Source of the DNA: Hyphomicrobiales bacterium
GTDB lineage: Bacteria > Pseudomonadota > Alphaproteobacteria > Rhizobiales > JACESI01
Direction of reading: 5' to 3'
DNA length: 64,000 bases
Assembly (NCBI GenBank): GCA_013911885.1
Contig: JACESI010000008.1
Location: 91,768 to 155,767, forward strand
The position numbers and the translations under genes were made by a program. A model generated the notes under the pieces. The model ran no database searches and was not told the origin of the DNA. It saw only the letters and a list, made by a program, of their open reading frames with translations. Shown here in pieces: positions 59,365 to 64,000 of the stretch (the stretch's first letter is position 1; each line of letters starts with the position of its first letter).

Positions 59365-60603
59365 TTAAGCCGCCTGGCCGATTTCGGCCAGAATGTCGTT
59401 GACCAGAATGTCGAAATAGACGGCATCCCGACGCGACCCGATGATGAGATCATTAAGCGGCGGCGCTTCTTCCGCGATCATTTCGATGCGAACCGTGCCT
59501 GAGCGCAGCGCCTGGCCGGAATTGAGGGCCTTCTGGAATTCCGCGCGACCGCCAAGAATGGCGCCGACCGCCGTCAACTGATCGAGGAATATTTGGAGCG
59601 AGCGCTGAACCGCAACGATCTGCTGGGCGCGGATATTGCCGTCGATGAACGGACGCATCGCGCGCACCACCGCCTTCTCGATCGTGGCGCGGGTGCGCAC
59701 CACATTGACAAAGCGCCAGAGTGGATCAGCCGATGTGGTCTCCGACCCCCAAAGGATGGTTCCGTTGCTCGCAACCGCGCCCGTGGCCGACTGGATCGTG
59801 GTTGACGGAATGATCGTGTTGATGCCCGCGTTGTTCAGGAAATTGGCATCGTGATTGATTTCGCCATCGAAATAGGAAATCGGCCGAGACGTGCCGGTAA
59901 TGCCGAGGATTGCCTGGTTGGATGGCGAGAAATAAGGCCCGCCGCGCTGGGCATCGCGCTTCATGAAAAGACCGGCGGCATAGGCGGAGGCGGGCTGGAC
60001 CACAGTCTCGCCAGCCTCGAACACGGTCACGCCCGGTTCGATCAGATAGGTATATCGGTCGGAAAAGTCGGCGCGGTATTGAAAGGCTTCCTGATTACTC
60101 GTGCGCGGGCAATCGCCGATGGCAATCGATTTGAGATCGGCGGCAACGCTTCCGAGCTCGGCCATGACCGGGTTTTTCTGACCACCGATGCGCTGCGAGG
60201 TGAAGCCTGGTGAGAACAGGAGGCCGGGTTCAACGCCGGTGTGACCGCGCGCGTGGCGGAGCGCATGAACGCCGGTTTTTGCCGCCGCATCGCCAACAAT
60301 GTTTGAGACCGTTGTCTCGAGATCGGCACCTTCTTCGACCCGCACAAAGACGACCGATGCTGTAATCCCCTGGCGCAGAAGGGCCGCGACTGCCTGGCTC
60401 GCCGGATTGTCGATGCCGAGCGCTTCAAGCTTTGCCGCGTCATTGGTAAAAAAATGCACCGGCTCGTTGAGCGGGAACACAGACGCATCGGCATTCGACG
60501 CTGGCAGAACAATGCCCGCCGGGGATTGGTCGGCGATCAGTATCGGGCGCTCGGTGTCGCCCGCATCGATAATGCGCGTTCCGTGGTTGGGTGTAAGGGC
60601 CAT
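59365..60603 (-). CDS. phage tail sheath protein (P2 FI)
   Basis: 412 aa. HGTRIIDAGDTERPILIADQ at the start, IGDCPRTSNQEAFQYRADFSD, and the C-terminal sheath motif region NILAEIGQ preceded by RSGTVRIEMIAEEAPPLNDL. Forms the contractile outer sheath. Confidence 0.93.
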   Translation of the reverse strand: MALTPNHGTRIIDAGDTERPILIADQSPAGIVLPASNADASVFPLNEPVHFFTNDAAKLEALGIDNPASQAVAALLRQGITASVVFVRVEEGADLETTVSNIVGDAAAKTGVHALRHARGHTGVEPGLLFSPGFTSQRIGGQKNPVMAELGSVAADLKSIAIGDCPRTSNQEAFQYRADFSDRYTYLIEPGVTVFEAGETVVQPASAYAAGLFMKRDAQRGGPYFSPSNQAILGITGTSRPISYFDGEINHDANFLNNAGINTIIPSTTIQSATGAVASNGTILWGSETTSADPLWRFVNVVRTRATIEKAVVRAMRPFIDGNIRAQQIVAVQRSLQIFLDQLTAVGAILGGRAEFQKALNSGQALRSGTVRIEMIAEEAPPLNDLIIGSRRDAVYFDILVNDILAEIGQAA

Positions 60604-60795
60604 TCCGGGTCTCCTGAGCCTCGTTTAAAAAGGTCTTGCAAAAATCTTCGTCCCCGTGAGACTATGATTGCAGGCCTGAGCGGCGCATGGTGTACCTGGT
60701 TCACCCTCACACACGCGCGCACCACCCTCTCAAACGAGGAGGCCATCTCTTCAAAGAAGTTTTGAGCGCCTTTCAAAGGCAGTGTAACGCGCGCC

Positions 60796-61215
60796 TTATG
60801 GCCTTCGCGTTGTCCAGATGATCACGCCAACATGCATGATGAGCCGCGTCCAGTATCCGACGCCATCGGCCTTGAGCGCCGCCGCGAAAGCGCCAGCCGC
60901 TTCTTCGCGTGACCACTTGACCTGATCCGCCTTCAATTCAGGCGGATGACCACCGTCGCACACAGTCTGATCGCAGAGGCCATGGCACAACATGTCGTCA
61001 TGCAGGGCCGCCGCTTTCAGGAACCGCCGATTATGCGGCGAAAGAAAAAGGCGCATCGGGCGAGGTATGGAAACGTCGAACACGCGCCCTTCTGGGACGA
61101 TATAGACCGGACCCATACTGTTGCCGATCCGCCATATTAATGGGCGGCGGAGCCGGTATCTGATCCCGCCTACAGGCTCTATATCGTCTGCGCTGTAGCG
61201 TGTGTATTCACTCAT
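60796..61215 (-). CDS. DUF1353 domain-containing prophage protein
   Basis: 139 aa from the ATG at 61215. DUF1353 features: RYRLRRPLIWRIGNSMGPVYIVP, VFDVSIPRP and ALHDDMLC. A short hydrophobic stretch ends it. DUF1353 genes are common in phages between tail and lysis genes; their role is not settled. It starts 5 bp after the gene upstream. Confidence 0.82.
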   Translation of the reverse strand: MSEYTRYSADDIEPVGGIRYRLRRPLIWRIGNSMGPVYIVPEGRVFDVSIPRPMRLFLSPHNRRFLKAAALHDDMLCHGLCDQTVCDGGHPPELKADQVKWSREEAAGAFAAALKADGVGYWTRLIMHVGVIIWTTRRP

Positions 61216-61220
61216 CGAGA

Positions 61221-62033
61221 TCAGATATTTGCGCTCGCGCGCCAGAGATCGTCGATATTGTCTGCATTCAAACCGAGCAAGGCACCGAGTGCATGGATCG
61301 TCGGGTTCATTCGGGGAAAATAGGTTGCATATTCCCACTCTGTCTCGGCCACGGTTCGCGCCGTCTCATCCTCAATCTGGGAAATCGCCGCATCAACATC
61401 GGACGGCTTGATGCCCGCGCGCAGAAGGCCCAGCCGCAATTGACGCGGTGTAAGATCAGGCAGGGCCGCGCGCAGTTCTTCCTTGGTCGGCGGTGGCGGT
61501 GGCGTGTAGTCTGCGACCTCCCCGGCCTCGCGGATGATCCGGTCAATCAGCGCATTCGTAAGGCGGCCTTCGAGCGTGGCTTCTTCGCCTGCATCCGGTC
61601 TTGTCAGCGATGATTGAGCCTCAACACCTTCAATCGTCCGTGTGTATTCAATCACCCGGTGGTCCGGGTCGGCATAGCGCGCATTGCTGATTGCCTCGAA
61701 GACGGTATGCGGTTCGATGTTGTCTTCGTTTGCAGCTATGAACGCATCAAAGCCGGCGCCGCTGATACTGATCGTTTTGGCAAGCCATTTTGGGATGACA
61801 GCGACTTGGTAGAGCGTGATAGCCTCGCCCTCGATTTTGGCCGAAAGTCTCGCTGACTTGTTCAGTGCAACCTCAAACCCCTCGATCCGGATCGGGCTTT
61901 CTTCATCAAGCAGATCGAGCGGAAAACGCGCAATCGGCGTTTCATTTTCGATGGGAGAAAGCTCTTCGAACTGCACCTGTGCGTGTGAGGGATGCGTGTA
62001 CCTGATATTGCGAATATCACCTAAATTTTCCAT
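61221..62033 (-). CDS. tail-fibre-associated prophage protein
   Basis: 270 aa. The C-terminal ~80 residues (LTPRQLRLGLLRAGIKPSDV, EWEYATYF, ALGALLGL) are a motif seen in proteins encoded just after tail fibres in phages of Alphaproteobacteria; the N-terminal part is unrecognised. A chaperone or fibre-attachment role is inferred from position. Confidence 0.65.
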   Translation of the reverse strand: MENLGDIRNIRYTHPSHAQVQFEELSPIENETPIARFPLDLLDEESPIRIEGFEVALNKSARLSAKIEGEAITLYQVAVIPKWLAKTISISGAGFDAFIAANEDNIEPHTVFEAISNARYADPDHRVIEYTRTIEGVEAQSSLTRPDAGEEATLEGRLTNALIDRIIREAGEVADYTPPPPPTKEELRAALPDLTPRQLRLGLLRAGIKPSDVDAAISQIEDETARTVAETEWEYATYFPRMNPTIHALGALLGLNADNIDDLWRASANI

Positions 62034-62042
62034 TTTTTTCTC

Positions 62043-63749
62043 CTATACTTCTGATGTTTTTATGACATAGGCACAACGCATCGTGCCGCCACTGCCCGTA
62101 TGATCGCGCGCCAGGTAAAATGCGCTCAGAACTCTCCAGGTTCCGGTTAGACCACCTAGACCGCTTGTTTGAGGTGTTTGCTGTTCGGTTGTGCTTGATG
62201 AGGGCGAGCCAAGTGCGAGAAGCAGAAGCGTACTCGCCGCAACAGTCGATCCGACCGCCGGCGCTGCTGATGTAAAGGAGACCAGAAGTCGCGAGCCGAC
62301 ATCGTTAATGCCCGGTGCCAGAATGCCCCTCAAGGAGGCGGTTGAAATCCTCGCCGGAGCATTGTTCGTTGGAGCATTGTTGACAACAAATCCTCCATCA
62401 TCGGGAAGCGTGGTTATGACGGGAAGTTCGTTGAAGGCAAGATCGAGGCTCCTGTTAGCTTGGAGTGACCCGCCGCCTGAAAGACCATTCCCGGCGGTAA
62501 TCGTGGTCGCGGCCAGCGCAAAGGCGGATGCCTGTAGACCATCGAGCAAATCGGCATCGAGACCGGAATTCGCACCATCGTTTCCAGCATGCCAAATGGC
62601 GTTGGACCCAATGCTCCAACCGCCAATGGAATTTCCGATTAAGTCAAAATCTGCCCCTGCCCCTGCATTTCTAAATCGTAGACTATTATCCGATCTGAAC
62701 CACGAATAAAAACCTCTGAGCGCGCCGGTTTCGTCCCTTAGATCAAAGGTCGCATTGCCGCTTCCTAATGCCCTCGATTGAACATTCCCGCCGGTTGCGG
62801 CAATTATATTCCCGAATATCGTTCCTGCAACATTAACTTGGCTGTCAAAATTTTCCGCAATGTCTGTTCGAGCGTAATTCGCCGGCCCGACGCCGCCAAG
62901 CGCCGCAGCATTGGTCGCGGTCGCTGCATTGCCGGTAATGCTCGAACTGATCGTATCGGGCAGGCGAGCATCATTAACAACGCCTGATGTCAGATTGGCA
63001 GCGTTGCGCGCTGCCGCCTCCGCCGTTGCAATTCGCTCATGGATCTGACTGACCTGCGGAATGACACCATTCTGGCCTGTATTGTTGAACTGAGTTTGTG
63101 TCGCAAAGCCCGGCACCGGTGTCGGGCTCGGAAAATCGGCACGGATTGCTGCCTCCCTTGTGGCTGTATTCTGATTGGCCGCGGTCACCGCCGCCGCACG
63201 ATTGGATGCAACCAGATTGTGGATCTGTCGCCCACGCATGATGCTCTCCTCACGAAGAGGGTCAGCCGCCTGAGCATCGGTCATATAGGGCCGCTGTTGA
63301 TTGATCGCCTCGAGAGTGAGCCCCGCGCCGGACGTCAGATTGACCACGATCGCATCGAGGTCCGAATAAAGGAGGTGATAGCGGATTTCGGTGCTGTCGA
63401 CGCCCTGCGCGTCCGCCGCATCAATCCGCCGCTGATTTTGATAACGGCTGAACGCGAAAAGCTCCCCGTCTTCCGTGTAAAGGCCGACCTCATCATAATT
63501 GAAGCCCTGGCCTTCAGCCGTGACGACCACATCAAAGAACGCGAGCACCTCATTCGTTATGGGATCGACGGTGGTTCCGCTAGATGAAATCGCGCCCCGG
63601 AAGAGCTCATTACGGATTGTTGTGTCCTCGCGCGTGGTCGCGGGATTGGAAAAGCCGAGGCCGATATGGCTGAAGGCGGGAAGCGGGCTTCCCGCCGCGC
63701 TCAGGGCCTCCAGTTCGTTTCCGCGACGGGTCAACTGGTTGTTGCTCAT
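62043..63749 (-). CDS. phage tail fibre protein
   Basis: 568 aa. N-terminal fibre-attachment domain (SNPATTREDTTIRNELFRGA; YDEVGLYTEDGELFAF), a low-complexity Ala/Asn/Thr-rich shaft, and a tail-fibre repeat unit (NAIWHAGNDGANSGLDADLL, DGLQASAF). Host receptor binding is expected at the C-terminus. GAGGT lies 7 bp before the ATG. Confidence 0.88.
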   Translation of the reverse strand: MSNNQLTRRGNELEALSAAGSPLPAFSHIGLGFSNPATTREDTTIRNELFRGAISSSGTTVDPITNEVLAFFDVVVTAEGQGFNYDEVGLYTEDGELFAFSRYQNQRRIDAADAQGVDSTEIRYHLLYSDLDAIVVNLTSGAGLTLEAINQQRPYMTDAQAADPLREESIMRGRQIHNLVASNRAAAVTAANQNTATREAAIRADFPSPTPVPGFATQTQFNNTGQNGVIPQVSQIHERIATAEAAARNAANLTSGVVNDARLPDTISSSITGNAATATNAAALGGVGPANYARTDIAENFDSQVNVAGTIFGNIIAATGGNVQSRALGSGNATFDLRDETGALRGFYSWFRSDNSLRFRNAGAGADFDLIGNSIGGWSIGSNAIWHAGNDGANSGLDADLLDGLQASAFALAATTITAGNGLSGGGSLQANRSLDLAFNELPVITTLPDDGGFVVNNAPTNNAPARISTASLRGILAPGINDVGSRLLVSFTSAAPAVGSTVAASTLLLLALGSPSSSTTEQQTPQTSGLGGLTGTWRVLSAFYLARDHTGSGGTMRCAYVIKTSEV

Positions 63750-63754
63750 GTTGT

Positions 63755-64000
63755 TTACCTCAAACTTGTTTTATGGAGCGTCCGAAGGACACCGGCGGCG
63801 CGAAGGGCGGTCTGGGCCAGAACCGGCGGTGCCATCCTATGGAAAAGCTGCACGGTTGCCCGGTGTCGCGAGAAACTGCCGACCCTTGCGCGGGTCAGCG
63901 AAATGATCTTGTGCCTGATCGCCACTGTTCTGGATTTCGGCTTCGTGCGCAAAACCGTCTGGCGCACCTCGAAACGCGCCTCGTTGAAATCCTGCGGATT
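63755..64000 (-). CDS. prophage protein, partial (gene I position)
   Basis: Open from the right edge to TAA at 63755; about 81 codons visible, starting NPQDFNEARFEVRQTVLRTK, arginine-rich. By position next to the tail fibre it should be the equivalent of P2 gpI, but I do not recognise the sequence. Confidence 0.5.
   Translation of the reverse strand, partial: NPQDFNEARFEVRQTVLRTKPKSRTVAIRHKIISLTRARVGSFSRHRATVQLFHRMAPPVLAQTALRAAGVLRTLHKTSLR

Larger units (their letters stand above)
51589..64000 (-). mobile_element. P2-like prophage, left part (right end outside window)
   Basis: All genes from 51911 to the right edge are on the minus strand and give the P2 order read backwards: partial gene, tail fibre, tail-associated gene, DUF1353, sheath, tube, chaperone, GpE, tape measure, U, X, D, then accessory genes. 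Insertion beside the 3' end of a tRNA is typical. The exact left border is not proven because the second att copy is outside the window; 51589 is the first base after the tRNA. A contractile-tail (myovirus-type) phage or a tailocin derived from one is indicated; no capsid or integrase gene is visible here to decide. Confidence 0.85.

Overview
The window is a chromosomal segment of an alphaproteobacterium, almost certainly a member of the Hyphomicrobiales (Rhizobiales). This rests on gene content and order (ychF near pth-rplY-prs; lgt-MidA family-pgeF; ybjN-proC; carB-greA-ELM1-trxB-LysR; dnaG-rpoD), on BA14K, COQ9 and ELM1 family genes, on moderately high G+C with the codon use usual in that order, and on probable CtrA (TTAA-N7-TTAA) and CcrM (GANTC) regulatory sites. 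The genus cannot be fixed from sequence alone.

Layout. 1-8.5 kb: translation and nucleotide housekeeping (ychF 3' end, mtnN, ychJ-like, pth, rplY, prs), a creatinase-like M24 protein, and the tightly overlapping lgt-MidA-pgeF cluster on the minus strand. 8.5-15.8 kb: ubiK, a GANTC-rich control region, ybjN, proC, COQ9, csaA, a two-component pair, a MarR repressor divergent from ilvE. 15.9-19.2 kb: two small secreted basic proteins and an SBP56/methanethiol oxidase-ferredoxin pair. 19.4-30 kb: uvrB with a long N-terminal extension, a GDSL autotransporter broken by one base in a T8 tract, DUF1499, GST, aspartate aminotransferase, GNAT, a secreted FG-GAP-like protein and msrP. 30-41 kb: LysR, trxB, ELM1, greA, carB, an XRE gene divergent from a 46-residue small ORF, a zinc metallopeptidase, DUF2937 and carA. 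41-51.5 kb: yqeY, dnaG, rpoD, hlyU-like, membrane proteins, an intradiol dioxygenase-like protein, speE/speD, a SIMPL protein and a CAT-anticodon tRNA.

From just after the tRNA (51.59 kb) to the right edge lies the end of a P2-like contractile-tail prophage, all on the minus strand: tail fibre, sheath, tube, chaperone with GpE, tape measure, U, X, D. Behind D sits a non-structural group: a protein carrying a stand-alone DnaA DNA-binding domain, an SNase-type nuclease, an antirepressor-domain protein and a small protein. The unit ends at a bidirectional terminator. No integrase, capsid or portal gene is inside the window, so the other end is to the right of position 64000.

Most noteworthy: (1) a promoter-like region before ybjN with seven GANTC sites in 130 bp, two of them between the predicted -35 and -10; (2) perfect CtrA boxes before rpoD and before a small secreted protein; (3) the T8 tract that splits the autotransporter signal peptide from its passenger; (4) the prophage DnaA-domain protein; (5) a conserved-type T7 slippery site in the tail chaperone gene; (6) a self-contained small-ORF unit (promoter with palindrome, 46 codons, terminator) next to an XRE regulator.
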